From the IMG/VR virus record IMGVR_UViG_3300046733_000644, positions 1 through 30,242 of that record: a DNA stretch of 30,242 nt. The stretch is one strand, 5' to 3'. Source of the DNA: a virus. The translations under genes and the position numbers were made by a program. The notes beneath the pieces were generated by a model, which saw only the letters and a program-made list of their open reading frames with translations, searched no databases and was not told where the DNA came from. This document shows, in pieces, positions 16,781 through 24,540 of this stretch (positions are counted from its first letter, which is position 1; the number at the start of each line of letters is the position of its first letter).

Positions 16781-17428
16781 ATGAAGCTAATCACAGAACA
16801 TTTAGAATCAAACCTTGACTTTCTCGTTGAGAAAGATGAAAAAGGTAACAAGAATACTTTCATCGAAGGTATCTTTATGCAGGCGGAGCAACAAAACCGT
16901 AATAATAGAATTTATCCTAAAGCTGTTCTAGAAGCAGCAACTAACAAATATGTTAAGGAGCAGGTTGAAGCAGGTAGAGCCGTTGGTGAGTTGAATCACC
17001 CAGAAGGTCCTGCTATCAATCTTGATAAAGTTTCACACAGAATTACCGATCTCAAATGGGAAGGTAATAATGTTGTTGGAAAGGCACTCATACTGAATAC
17101 ACCAATGGGTAATATAGTGAAAGGACTTATGGAAGGTGGATGTAAGTTGGGTGTCTCAAGTCGTGGTATGGGAACAGTTGAAAGCAAGAATAATAAATCA
17201 TATGTGAAGAGCGATTTTATGCTCTCCACAGTTGATATCGTACAAGATCCAAGTGCACCAGAAGCATTCGTTAACGGAATTATGGAAGGTGTAGAATGGA
17301 TTTATGAAAACGGTATTCTGAAACCTCAGCAAATTGAAGAATATGAGACTGAAATTAAAAAAGCAACTAGCTCAGAGCTTGCAGAAGCTCAGAAGAGAGT
17401 CTTTAGTGATTTCCTCTCCAAACTCTAA
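16781..17428 (+). CDS. 21: Prohead maturation protease gp21
   Basis: The protein has 215 residues (T4 gp21 has 212). It has the herpesvirus-like protease fold of T4 gp21, with the catalytic His in GELNHPEGPAINL (about residues 69-81) and the catalytic Ser in LGVSSRGMG (about 123-131). STVDIVQDPSAPEAFV (around 149-164) is the conserved third block. It is synthesised inside the prohead and cuts scaffold and capsid proteins after (L/I)xE, then itself. It begins 5 nt after the preceding stop and lacks a clear SD. It lies in the invariant 21-22-23 order. Confidence 0.95.
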   Translation: MKLITEHLESNLDFLVEKDEKGNKNTFIEGIFMQAEQQNRNNRIYPKAVLEAATNKYVKEQVEAGRAVGELNHPEGPAINLDKVSHRITDLKWEGNNVVGKALILNTPMGNIVKGLMEGGCKLGVSSRGMGTVESKNNKSYVKSDFMLSTVDIVQDPSAPEAFVNGIMEGVEWIYENGILKPQQIEEYETEIKKATSSELAEAQKRVFSDFLSKL

Positions 17429-17447
17429 TCATTAATAAAATAAAGCT

Positions 17448-18617
17448 ATGTCAGAAGAAACACAAGAAGTAGAAGACATCATTGAAGATGTCACAGAAGA
17501 ACAGCTTATTACTAATGAAGAGCTTGAACAGGATACACCTGAAGAAGTCTCTGAAGAAGTAGAAGCCAAACCTTCCTTTGATGATTCTATCAAGTCTATT
17601 CTCCTTGGCGAAAAGAAAGCCGTTAAGAAGGAAGAAGAAGACGAAGTAGAAGAAATGGAAGACGAAGACGAGGAAGAAATGGAAGAATCCACAGAATCCG
17701 AAGAAGTCGTAGTCGAAGCTAAAGCCAAATCCAAAAAGGAGTCTGAAGATTCCGAGGACGAGGAAGAAGAAGACGAAGTAGAAGAGTCATACAAGTCTAA
17801 GAAGGATGAAGTAGAAGAAATGGAAGACGAAGAAGAAGAAGAGGAAGAAGAAGCCAAAGAAGCGAAAGCCAAAAAGGTTTCTGAAGCACTCGAAACACTT
17901 CTTCAGAATGAATCTTCCCTTACAGAAGACTTCAAGACTGAAGCCGCAACACTTTTTGAAGCAACTATTGCTGAAAGAAGTATTGAGATTCAAGAAAAAC
18001 TCGAAGAAAAGTATAACTCAGATCTGAATGAAGAAGTCGAAAACGTTCGTGAAAGCCTCATCGAAAGAATCGATGATTATCTTTCCTACGTTGTAGAAAG
18101 CTGGATTGAAGAAAATACTCAACAAGTTGAGAATACTCTTCGTACAGAAATCGCAGAAAGCTTCATGACATCACTTAAAGATGTATTCATTGAGAATTAC
18201 ATTGATGTTCCAGAAGAAAAGCAAGATCTTGTTGAAGAATTAACAACGGTTTCTGAAGAAACTGCTGAGAAACTTGAAACTGCTGAATCTGAAATCGCTT
18301 CTCTTCAAGAAAAGGTACAGGAGTTCGAAAGAGCAGCTGTCATCTCTGAACTTAGTGAAGACCTTTCTGAAACAGAATCACACAAACTAGAATCTATTCT
18401 AGAAGGTGTTGAATTTGGTTCTAGAGAATCTTTTGCTAGGAAAGCAACAGTCGTCAAGGATTCAATCTTTGAAGGTAAAACAGAAGAAACACAAGAAGAA
18501 GTATCAGAAGAATCGTCTTCTGAAGATACAGAAATAATCATCGAGGGCGAGGAAGAAACCAAGAAGGTTGTTCCTGCACATATGAGATCATATGTAGAAG
18601 CTCTTTCTAAACTATAA
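17448..18617 (+). CDS. 22: Major prohead scaffolding core protein gp22
   Basis: The protein has 389 residues, clearly longer than T4 gp22 (269). It is extremely acidic, with Glu/Asp runs over residues ~1-145. A helical, coiled-coil-rich part follows (for example LVEELTTVSEETAEKLETAE near residue 265). The C-terminus VPAHMRSYVEALSKL matches the conserved gp22 tail thought to contact the shell. It forms the internal core on which gp23 assembles and is destroyed by gp21; several LxE sites are visible. The extra length lies in the acidic N-terminus, where a DEVEEMEDE stretch is repeated. Confidence 0.9.
   Translation: MSEETQEVEDIIEDVTEEQLITNEELEQDTPEEVSEEVEAKPSFDDSIKSILLGEKKAVKKEEEDEVEEMEDEDEEEMEESTESEEVVVEAKAKSKKESEDSEDEEEEDEVEESYKSKKDEVEEMEDEEEEEEEEAKEAKAKKVSEALETLLQNESSLTEDFKTEAATLFEATIAERSIEIQEKLEEKYNSDLNEEVENVRESLIERIDDYLSYVVESWIEENTQQVENTLRTEIAESFMTSLKDVFIENYIDVPEEKQDLVEELTTVSEETAEKLETAESEIASLQEKVQEFERAAVISELSEDLSETESHKLESILEGVEFGSRESFARKATVVKDSIFEGKTEETQEEVSEESSSEDTEIIIEGEEETKKVVPAHMRSYVEALSKL
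17643..17833 (+). repeat. 26-bp direct repeat in the acidic part of gp22
   Basis: The same 26 bases occur at 17643-17668 and 17808-17833, 165 bp apart and in frame, encoding a repeated EVEEMEDE-type segment. A shorter piece of the same sequence begins near 17775. This suggests recent expansion of the acidic region by slippage or unequal recombination. Confidence 0.7.
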
Positions 18618-18652
18618 TCACAACTAAAACAACAACATAGGAAATAACTATT

Positions 18653-19897
18653 ATGTTTAATACAGAAGAACAAATGAAAAAGTGGGAGCCCGTTCTTGAA
18701 CACAAGGACGCACCTGCTTTCCAAGATAGCCACAGAAAGGCTGTCACCGCCAAGCTTCTCGAAAATACCGAGAAGGCTCTCCGCGAAGAAAGAGAACAAA
18801 GCTCTTTCCTCTCTGAAAATAATCAAACTGTAAGTGCTGTTTCTAATTACGATCCAGTTCTTATCTCTCTTGTACGTCGTGCAATGCCAAATCTCATCGC
18901 TTATGATGTAGCCGGTGTCCAGCCAATGTCTGGACCAACTGGTCTTATCTTCGCAATGAAGGCTCGCTACAATGATGCAACTGATAGCCCTGCTGCTAAA
19001 ATCTCCACTGGAGACCCTGAAGCACTTGGTCTTACCGAGCCCGCAACCGCATTCTCTGCTGGTGGTGCTTCTACTGCTGGTGGAACTGCCACAGGTCTTG
19101 CAGTTGGTGCTGGTGAAGGTGACTTCATGAATGACATGGGTTTCACCATCGAGAAGAGCAGTGTTGAAGCCAAGACTCGTGGTCTTAAGGCTGAATACAC
19201 AATGGAGCTTGCCCAAGACCTCAAGGCTGTTCACGGTCTTGATGCTGAAGGCGAACTTGCTAACATCCTATCGACTGAAATTCTTGCAGAAATCAATCGT
19301 GAAGTTATCAATACAATCAATGCTAAGGCAAAGGTTGGACTTGAGAATATCGCTGAATCACCTGCAGGCGATTACGATCTGAATGTACACGCAGATGGAC
19401 GCTGGTCTGTTGAGAAGTTCAAGGCTCTTATCTTCCAATTGGAAGTTGAAGCTAATGCGATCTCCGTTGAAACACGCCGTGGCAAAGGTAACTTTGCTAT
19501 CGTATCTCCTAATGTAGCTTCTGCCCTTGCAGCCGCTGGTCAACTTGACTACGGTGTTGCTGGACAAGGCCCATTGGCTGTAGATGCAACTGGTAATACA
19601 TTCGCCGGAACACTCAATGGTAGCCTTAAGATCTATGTTGATCCATATGCTACCGGAGCTGACTTCGCTACCGTAGGATATCGTGGAACTAATCCATATG
19701 ATGCCGGTCTCTTCTACTGCCCATACGTACCACTCACAATGGTTCGTGCAGTTGATGAAACTACATTCCAACCTAAGATTGGTTTCAAGACTCGCTACGG
19801 CATGGTCAAGAATCCATTTGTTGGAGGTGCTGCTGGACTTGGGGATGCTAATGATAATCCATACTTCCGCAGATTCACAATCAGCAACATTAGCTAA
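18653..19897 (+). CDS. 23: Major capsid protein gp23
   Basis: The protein has 414 residues, shorter than T4 gp23 (521). HK97-fold gp23 landmarks include SNYDPVLISLVRRAMPNLIAYDVAGVQPMSGPTGLIFAM (residues ~65-103), then TRGLKAEYTMELAQDLKAVHGLDAE, RRGKGNFAIVSP and GLFYCPYVPL. The N-terminal ~55 residues are a charged helical propeptide. Leu53-Ser-Glu55 fits the gp21 (L/I)xE rule, predicting a mature N-terminus at Asn56. The ATG is preceded by AGGA about 10 nt upstream, one of the few good SD sequences here, fitting the highest-demand product. GC-richer codons than its neighbours also point to high expression. No TATAAATA lies directly before it. Confidence 0.97.
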   Translation: MFNTEEQMKKWEPVLEHKDAPAFQDSHRKAVTAKLLENTEKALREEREQSSFLSENNQTVSAVSNYDPVLISLVRRAMPNLIAYDVAGVQPMSGPTGLIFAMKARYNDATDSPAAKISTGDPEALGLTEPATAFSAGGASTAGGTATGLAVGAGEGDFMNDMGFTIEKSSVEAKTRGLKAEYTMELAQDLKAVHGLDAEGELANILSTEILAEINREVINTINAKAKVGLENIAESPAGDYDLNVHADGRWSVEKFKALIFQLEVEANAISVETRRGKGNFAIVSPNVASALAAAGQLDYGVAGQGPLAVDATGNTFAGTLNGSLKIYVDPYATGADFATVGYRGTNPYDAGLFYCPYVPLTMVRAVDETTFQPKIGFKTRYGMVKNPFVGGAAGLGDANDNPYFRRFTISNIS

Positions 19898-19922
19898 GAT
19901 TTAATCTTACTATTATAAATTT

Positions 19923-19954
19923 GAAGGGGTCTCGAAAGGGGCCCCTTCTTTTTT
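19923..19954 (+). terminator. Strong rho-independent terminator after gp23
   Basis: GAAGGGG at 19923-19929 pairs with CCCCTTC at 19942-19948. The stem extends inward through C-G and G-T pairs to a GAAA tetraloop (19934-19937), giving about 11 bp, and is followed by a run of T. It insulates the capsid operon from the next late unit. Confidence 0.93.
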
Positions 19955-19955
19955 G

Positions 19956-19963
19956 TATAAATA
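19956..19963 (+). promoter_or_regulatory. Late promoter (TATAAATA), leaderless geometry
   Basis: The octamer begins two bases after the terminator T-run and ends 5 nt before ATG 19969, so the predicted first base is the A of the start codon. This is the third exact 5-nt case in the window. Confidence 0.78.
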
Positions 19964-19968
19964 ACCTT

Positions 19969-20433
19969 ATGTCAAGAAATCTAACAAGTAATTATAATTT
20001 CCTATCCCCAACAGGATTCAAGCTTATTATTAATAGGGAAAAACTCTCCAATCTTGAATTCTTTTGTGTTTCTGCTACCCTTCCAGATTTATCTCTAGGT
20101 GAGGTTGAAGGTAACGTAAAACAACATAAAGGATATTTCACGGGTGATGTTACATTTGGTGGATTATCACTTACAGTAGCTATCGATGAAGATTTAGAGG
20201 TATATCAAGAATTATTCAAATGGATCATTGCCAATAGAGATTCTGGTAAACCGACTGTATATGATGCCACATTGGTAATTCTTACTAATCATCAAAATAT
20301 AAACAAACAAATTCAATTTAAGAATCTATTCTGCACAAGTGTTGCTGCTCTAGAATTCTCCACACAATCAACCGATGTTGAATATCTACAAGCTACGGCT
20401 GAGTTCAGATATGATGAGTTTAAGTTCGTATAA
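19969..20433 (+). CDS. Tail-tube-like virion structural protein
   Basis: The protein has 154 residues from ATG 19969. An earlier in-frame TTG would start inside the terminator and is rejected. The sequence NYNFLSPTGFKLIINREKLS, FFCVSATLPDLSL, then LTVAIDEDLEVYQELFKWI, ending LEFSTQSTDVEYLQATAEFRYDEF, follows the strand order of gp19/gp54-like tube-fold proteins. Such proteins are often annotated only as structural in marine T4-like phages. Placement between gp23 and the recombination genes suggests a low-copy tail or baseplate component made late. It is not gp19 itself, which is at 12669. The exact role (tube initiator, tail completion) is uncertain. Confidence 0.65.
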   Translation: MSRNLTSNYNFLSPTGFKLIINREKLSNLEFFCVSATLPDLSLGEVEGNVKQHKGYFTGDVTFGGLSLTVAIDEDLEVYQELFKWIIANRDSGKPTVYDATLVILTNHQNINKQIQFKNLFCTSVAALEFSTQSTDVEYLQATAEFRYDEFKFV

Positions 20434-20436
20434 ATA
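20429..20436 (+). promoter_or_regulatory. Late promoter overlapping the upstream stop codon, for uvsY
   Basis: The TATAAATA octamer contains the TAA stop (20431-20433) of the preceding gene. It ends 7 nt before ATG 20444 and 10 nt before ATG 20447, giving a predicted leader of only 2-5 nt. Confidence 0.7.
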
Positions 20437-20443
20437 AACTTAT

Positions 20444-20893
20444 ATGATGAATTTAAATGATATTTTAGAATCTTGGAAAAAAGATTCGGTTATTGATGAT
20501 AGCGCACTTGATGAAGATACTGTAAAGACATCAAAGTTGCATGCCAAGTATCTCGAAATATATTCTCTTTCAAAACTACAACTGAAGAAGAAAGAGTTTG
20601 ATCTAGAGAAAGTAAAGAAGGATAAGTGGCTTTATTACACTGGTAAAATGACCAAATCCGATATGGATGAACGAGGATGGGCTTATGATCCATTCCAAGG
20701 TATGTCGAAGCCATTAAAATCAGAGATGAATATGTATTACGAAACTGATGAGGATTTGGTGAAAGTAAAAGCACAAATCGATTATCAAAAATCAATTATT
20801 GATACACTTGAAGAAATAATGAATAACATTAGGTGGAGACATTCCCACATCAAGAATATAATTGAATTTCGTAAGTTTACTTCTGGTATGTAA
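20444..20893 (+). CDS. uvsY: Recombination mediator UvsY
   Basis: The protein has 149 residues (T4 UvsY has 137). Family features: an N-terminal helix beginning LNDILESWKKDSVID, then KLHAKYLEIYSLSKLQLKKK, a WLYYTGKM segment, and a C-terminal helical half ending NIRWRHSHIKNIIEFRKFTSGM. The last part mirrors the T4 tail of the type IKHIQDMRAFEAGK. Known role: loads the UvsX recombinase on gp32-coated single-stranded DNA. Its stop overlaps the uvsW start (TAATG). Two adjacent ATGs (20444, 20447) could each start it; the choice changes one residue. Confidence 0.88.
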   Translation: MMNLNDILESWKKDSVIDDSALDEDTVKTSKLHAKYLEIYSLSKLQLKKKEFDLEKVKKDKWLYYTGKMTKSDMDERGWAYDPFQGMSKPLKSEMNMYYETDEDLVKVKAQIDYQKSIIDTLEEIMNNIRWRHSHIKNIIEFRKFTSGM

Positions 20894-22377
20894 TGAATGA
20901 AACTATATATCTATCGAAGAAGAGTGAATCTCTTTTAAATGTAACATCTGAAGATTCTGGGGTTCTTAGAGAACTTTCGGAATACTTCACCTTCTACGCG
21001 GATGGATATAAGTTTATGCCTGCCTATCGCAATAAATTATGGGACGGAAAAATTCGTCTTTATAATTTAATGAACAAGACAATACCTTACGGTCTTAAAG
21101 ATGAGATTCTTAGATTCGGTCAAGATAGAGGTTATAATGTAAGTCTTGGTTCTGATATAGATAATCGATATGCCTATGATGAAGAGTTCTTTGATAGTCT
21201 TTCATTGTGTTCTGGTGGTAAACCAATTAAAGCAAGAGACTATCAGAACAAGGCTGTTGAGTTTGCAACAGATAATGGTCGATCAATATTAGTTTCACCT
21301 ACTGGTTCGGGAAAATCTCTTATCATCTATATGTTGATGAGATACTATCTCTCAGAAGAAATGGATAAGAAAGTTATCATCATCGTGCCAACTACATCAT
21401 TGGTCGAGCAGATGTATAAAGACTTTGCAGACTATTCATCTGATGATCCAGAGTTTGATGTTGAAGAAGATGTACACAGAATCTATTCTGGTAAAGAAAA
21501 AGAATTTGAGCAGTCTGTTGTAATTACGACATGGCAGTCTGCTATTAAATTAAATCAGATATGGTTTCAACAGTTTGGTTGTGTAGTAGGAGATGAAGCT
21601 CATACATTTAAGGCTAAATCACTCACTACAATTATGAGTCGGTTATCCTTGGCTGATATGAGAGTTGGTACTACTGGAACACTAGATGGTGGACAGGTAA
21701 ATGAACTTACACTCATGGGTAATTTTGGACCAGTATATAAAGTAACATCTACACAAACACTTATTGATTCTAATACTCTTGCCGATCTGAAGATAGAAGC
21801 TCTTGTTCTTAAATATAGTGATGAGACAAGAAAGGCATTTGGTAAAAAGAAATATGCAGAAGAGATTGATTTCTTGGTATCACATGAAAAGAGAAATAGA
21901 TTTATAGCCAATCTTGCGCTCGATCAAAAGGGTAATTCACTTGTCCTTTATAATCTTGTTAAGAAACATGGAGAACCTCTTTTCAAACAGATAAGAGATC
22001 GCGCAAAAGACAGAAAGGTTTTCTTTGTATCTGGTTCTGTAAATGCAGAAGAAAGAGAAAAGATCAGAGAGATTACAGAGCAAGAAAAGAATGCGATCAT
22101 CGTTGCATCTGTTGGAACCTTCTCCACAGGCATTAATATAAAGTCACTAAATAATATTATATTCGCTTCACCCACAAAATCACAAATACGAGTTCTACAA
22201 TCAATAGGCAGAGGTTTAAGAAAAAGTAATAATGGACAAGGAACAGTGGTTTATGATATTGCGGATGATCTATCTTGGAAGTCTCGAAAGAACTACACAT
22301 TAAATCATGCAATTTCAAGAGTTAAGATTTATGATAAAGAGAGTTTCAAATACAAAATTCATTCCATAAATATATGA
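20893..22377 (+). CDS. uvsW: Recombination DNA-RNA helicase UvsW
   Basis: The protein has 494 residues (T4 UvsW is of similar size). Superfamily 2 helicase motifs in order: Q-like RDYQNKAVEFA (~115-125), Walker A SPTGSGKS (135-142), DEAH (234-237), TGTL (~257-260), and motif VI SIGRGLRKS in the C-terminal lobe. The N-terminal ~100 residues, including the KLWDGKIRLYN stretch, match the UvsW DNA-binding domain. It unwinds R-loops and branched DNA and drives fork regression, helping the switch from origin- to recombination-dependent replication. It overlaps uvsY by one base and the next gene by four (ATGA), so the three are translationally linked. Confidence 0.95.
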   Translation: MNETIYLSKKSESLLNVTSEDSGVLRELSEYFTFYADGYKFMPAYRNKLWDGKIRLYNLMNKTIPYGLKDEILRFGQDRGYNVSLGSDIDNRYAYDEEFFDSLSLCSGGKPIKARDYQNKAVEFATDNGRSILVSPTGSGKSLIIYMLMRYYLSEEMDKKVIIIVPTTSLVEQMYKDFADYSSDDPEFDVEEDVHRIYSGKEKEFEQSVVITTWQSAIKLNQIWFQQFGCVVGDEAHTFKAKSLTTIMSRLSLADMRVGTTGTLDGGQVNELTLMGNFGPVYKVTSTQTLIDSNTLADLKIEALVLKYSDETRKAFGKKKYAEEIDFLVSHEKRNRFIANLALDQKGNSLVLYNLVKKHGEPLFKQIRDRAKDRKVFFVSGSVNAEEREKIREITEQEKNAIIVASVGTFSTGINIKSLNNIIFASPTKSQIRVLQSIGRGLRKSNNGQGTVVYDIADDLSWKSRKNYTLNHAISRVKIYDKESFKYKIHSINI

Positions 22378-22799
22378 GTGATCCATTAGATATCTTTGAT
22401 AATATTGAAGAAACAGAAGTTTACACTTATCATCTTACCGATGGTTCTTATATTATTGCGGAAGAAATAGATTATGAAGAAGAATATGATATAACCTATA
22501 TCGTTCTACCTGCCAAATTAGAAAGAACTCATTACGGTTTCAAGTTTGGAATTTATACTATCGGAGATATGAATGATGTAACAGAATTAAATACAAAAGC
22601 CATAGTAACCCGAACAGAGGCACCCTTTGGATTGAAGTGCGATTATCTCAGATATATCATTGCCAACAAAGTAAGAAATGATATGATAGAAGAAGAAATA
22701 GAAAAAATGGAAGAAGATAATGAGTTATTTGATGCATTTGACCCTAATGTCGACAAGCCATATAAAAACAGATTAAATTGGAAACCGGAGAATAATTAG
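22374..22799 (+). CDS. Conserved small protein, Sm-like N-terminal fold suspected
   Basis: The protein has 141 residues. The N-terminal half (YTYHLTDGSYIIAEEIDYEE, then ITYIVLPAKLE) follows the strand-turn-strand pattern of Sm/Lsm-like small proteins that marine T4-like phages often carry beside uvsW and gp55. The C-terminal half is acidic and helical (EEEIEKMEEDNELFDAF). The start overlaps the end of uvsW by four bases. Function is unknown; RNA or nucleoprotein binding is only a fold-based guess. A CATAAATA just upstream lies too close to the ATG to serve as its promoter. Confidence 0.65.
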   Translation: MSDPLDIFDNIEETEVYTYHLTDGSYIIAEEIDYEEEYDITYIVLPAKLERTHYGFKFGIYTIGDMNDVTELNTKAIVTRTEAPFGLKCDYLRYIIANKVRNDMIEEEIEKMEEDNELFDAFDPNVDKPYKNRLNWKPENN

Positions 22800-22837
22800 T
22801 CTTTCTCTTTCTTTCGAACAAATCAATTATAATCATT

Positions 22838-22856
22838 TGTCAACCACCTGTCAAAC
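22838..22856 (+). promoter_or_regulatory. Tandem TGTCAA direct repeat upstream of gp55
   Basis: TTGTCAA and CTGTCAA (22838-22844 and 22849-22855) are separated by 4 nt, an 11-bp period. This layout resembles tandem half-sites bound by OmpR/PhoB-family regulators (Pho box type CTGTCAT-N4-CTGTCAT). A related TCAACCACTTATCAA occurs at 26891-26905 and a weaker one at 29209-29223. Confidence 0.4.
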
Positions 22857-22869
22857 CCAAAATAAGGTA

Positions 22870-22897
22870 TTGACATATTTCCCATATAATATATTAT
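22870..22897 (+). promoter_or_regulatory. Sigma70-like early promoter for gp55
   Basis: TTGACA at 22870-22875 and TATTAT at 22892-22897 are separated by 16 nt. Initiation is expected about 4 nt before ATG 22908. Several overlapping TATA-rich hexamers (TATAAT at 22885 and 22904) make the exact -10 uncertain. The 108-nt gap 22800-22907 holds no visible terminator. Confidence 0.6.
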
Positions 22898-22907
22898 ATA
22901 CCATATA

Positions 22908-23486
22908 ATGAAACGTGAACCACAACACTATGTAAACAATAAAGAATTTTCTCAAGCAGTAGTTGACTATGTAACTTCCGTAGTCGAAGCGAGAGAGAAT
23001 GAAAAAGATGAACCCAAGATTACTAATTATATTGGTAGTTGTTTTTTAAAGATAGCAGAAGGACTATCACACAAACCTAATTTCTTTTCATATACATATC
23101 GTGAAGAGATGGTCATGGATGCCGTAGAGAATTGTATCAAAGCAATTATGAATTACGATATCAAGAAGGCAACAAGAACAGGATTACCAAATGCTTTTTC
23201 TTATTTCACACAGATCAGTTACTATGCTTTCCTTAGAAGGATTGCAAAAGAAAAGAAGCAACAAGAGATCAAAGAAAGATACATTGATTATGCAGGAGCA
23301 GATGCCTTTGCAGACTTTGATGGTAATTGTGATTCAGAATTTATAGTAGATCACATCAGACAAAAATCACAAAAGATTCGTGAAAGAGATGATCTTGTTA
23401 AAGAATTCGGCAAGAAGCAAAAGAGGAAACAAAGAGCTAAGAAGAAAGTTATTGACTCTTTCGAAAAATTCTATATTATAGTATAA
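22908..23486 (+). CDS. 55: Late-transcription sigma factor gp55
   Basis: The protein has 192 residues (T4 gp55 has 185). The sequence EMVMDAVENCIKAIMNYDIK, then NAFSYFTQISYYAFLRRIAKEKKQQ (residues ~67-125), is the sigma region 2-like core typical of gp55. The C-terminus is basic and ends in the hydrophobic DSFEKFYIIV, consistent with the clamp-binding peptide of T4 gp55. With host RNA polymerase and gp33/gp45 it recognises TATAAATA, seven copies of which are in this window. It has a sigma70-like promoter of its own but also lies downstream of the late promoter at 20429, allowing self-reinforcement. Confidence 0.93.
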   Translation: MKREPQHYVNNKEFSQAVVDYVTSVVEARENEKDEPKITNYIGSCFLKIAEGLSHKPNFFSYTYREEMVMDAVENCIKAIMNYDIKKATRTGLPNAFSYFTQISYYAFLRRIAKEKKQQEIKERYIDYAGADAFADFDGNCDSEFIVDHIRQKSQKIRERDDLVKEFGKKQKRKQRAKKKVIDSFEKFYIIV

Positions 23487-23490
23487 CTAT

Positions 23491-24540
23491 ATGAAGATAG
23501 CACTGCTTAATGATACTCATGCAGGCATCAAGAATGGTTCGGATATATTTCTTGATTACGCGGAGAGTTTTTACACGAATACGTTCTTTCCTTATTTGAA
23601 AGAGCATGGTATAAAAAAGATATTACATCTTGGTGATTACTTTGATCACCGTAGATTTGTGAACTTTAAGGTTCTTAAAAGAAACTACGAACATTTTATT
23701 TCCAAGTTAAATGAGTATGATATTACAATGGATATCATACCAGGCAACCATGATGTGTATTATAAGAATACGAATGATCTTAATTCATTGAATGAAATTC
23801 TAGAGCAACATGATAGAATAACAATCTATAATGAGGCTACTGTTGTTTCTTATGATAAACTAGATATTCTTTTACTACCTTGGATATGTGAAGAGAACCA
23901 TGATCGCTCAATCGAAGCGATAAAGAAATCAAGGGCAACCATTCTAGCAGGTCACCTTGAACTCGGTGGCTTCGAAGTCATGAGAGGAATCAAGGCTATC
24001 GATGGTATGGATAGAAAAATCTTTGATAGATTCGATATGGTTTTATCTGGTCACTATCATGCCAAAAGTTCAAAGGATAACATTCACTATCTTGGCACAC
24101 AATTTCAATTTACTTTTGCTGATGCAAATGAAGATAAGTATTTCCATATATTAGATACTGATAAAAGAGAATTGACACCAGTTAGAAACCCTGATAGTAT
24201 GTTTCATAAACTAATATATGATGAAGATAAAGTACCAGAGATAAAAAAAGAATATAAAGATTCATACATAAAGATAGTCGTTCTGAATAAGAAAGATTTG
24301 TATTCTTATGATAAATGGCTAGATAAGGTTCATAAGGCTGAACCATTTGAAATTAAGATACTAGAATCATTTGATGAATATCTAGGTGAGAATGTAGAGG
24401 ATGAAGGAATCACGACCACAGATACATCAACACTTCTAAACAGTTATATCGATTCAACAGAAACAGACTTGAATAAAAATATACTCAAGAAATTAATGCA
24501 AGAACTCTTTCTTGAGGCACAGAACATCGACGAAATATAA
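23491..24540 (+). CDS. 47: Recombination endonuclease subunit gp47 (Mre11/SbcD-like)
   Basis: The protein has 349 residues (T4 gp47 has 339). Calcineurin-type phosphoesterase motifs: LNDTHAG (residues 5-11), HLGDYFDHRR (~46-55), PGNHD (~85-89), AGHLELGG (~154-161) and SGHYHAK (~190-196). These supply the two-metal active site. With gp46 it resects DNA ends to make the 3' tails used by UvsX/UvsY. It starts 4 nt after gp55 and overlaps the gp46 ATG by one base (TAATG). All metal-site motifs look intact. Confidence 0.96.
   Translation: MKIALLNDTHAGIKNGSDIFLDYAESFYTNTFFPYLKEHGIKKILHLGDYFDHRRFVNFKVLKRNYEHFISKLNEYDITMDIIPGNHDVYYKNTNDLNSLNEILEQHDRITIYNEATVVSYDKLDILLLPWICEENHDRSIEAIKKSRATILAGHLELGGFEVMRGIKAIDGMDRKIFDRFDMVLSGHYHAKSSKDNIHYLGTQFQFTFADANEDKYFHILDTDKRELTPVRNPDSMFHKLIYDEDKVPEIKKEYKDSYIKIVVLNKKDLYSYDKWLDKVHKAEPFEIKILESFDEYLGENVEDEGITTTDTSTLLNSYIDSTETDLNKNILKKLMQELFLEAQNIDEI

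Noticed and set aside
17429-17447. TAATAAAATA-like sequence before gp22 as a late promoter
   Set aside because: Only a loose match to TATAAATA; gp22 can be transcribed from the promoter at 16289.
17432-17872. Ser-rich open frame on the minus strand
   Set aside because: It is the antisense reading of GAA/GAG-rich gp22; low-complexity Ser runs are the expected artefact.
18305-19234. 309-codon open frame on the minus strand opposite gp22/gp23
   Set aside because: Cys/Ser-rich composition with no recognisable motif, fully antisense to two certain essential genes; no minus-strand promoter or SD.
19921-19968. TTG start upstream for the tube-like gene
   Set aside because: The extension runs through the terminator stem and TATAAATA; ATG 19969 fits the promoter geometry.
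22365-22372. CATAAATA as a late promoter for the Sm-like gene
   Set aside because: It differs at the first base, lies inside the uvsW coding region and ends one base before the ATG, so initiation would fall inside the gene.
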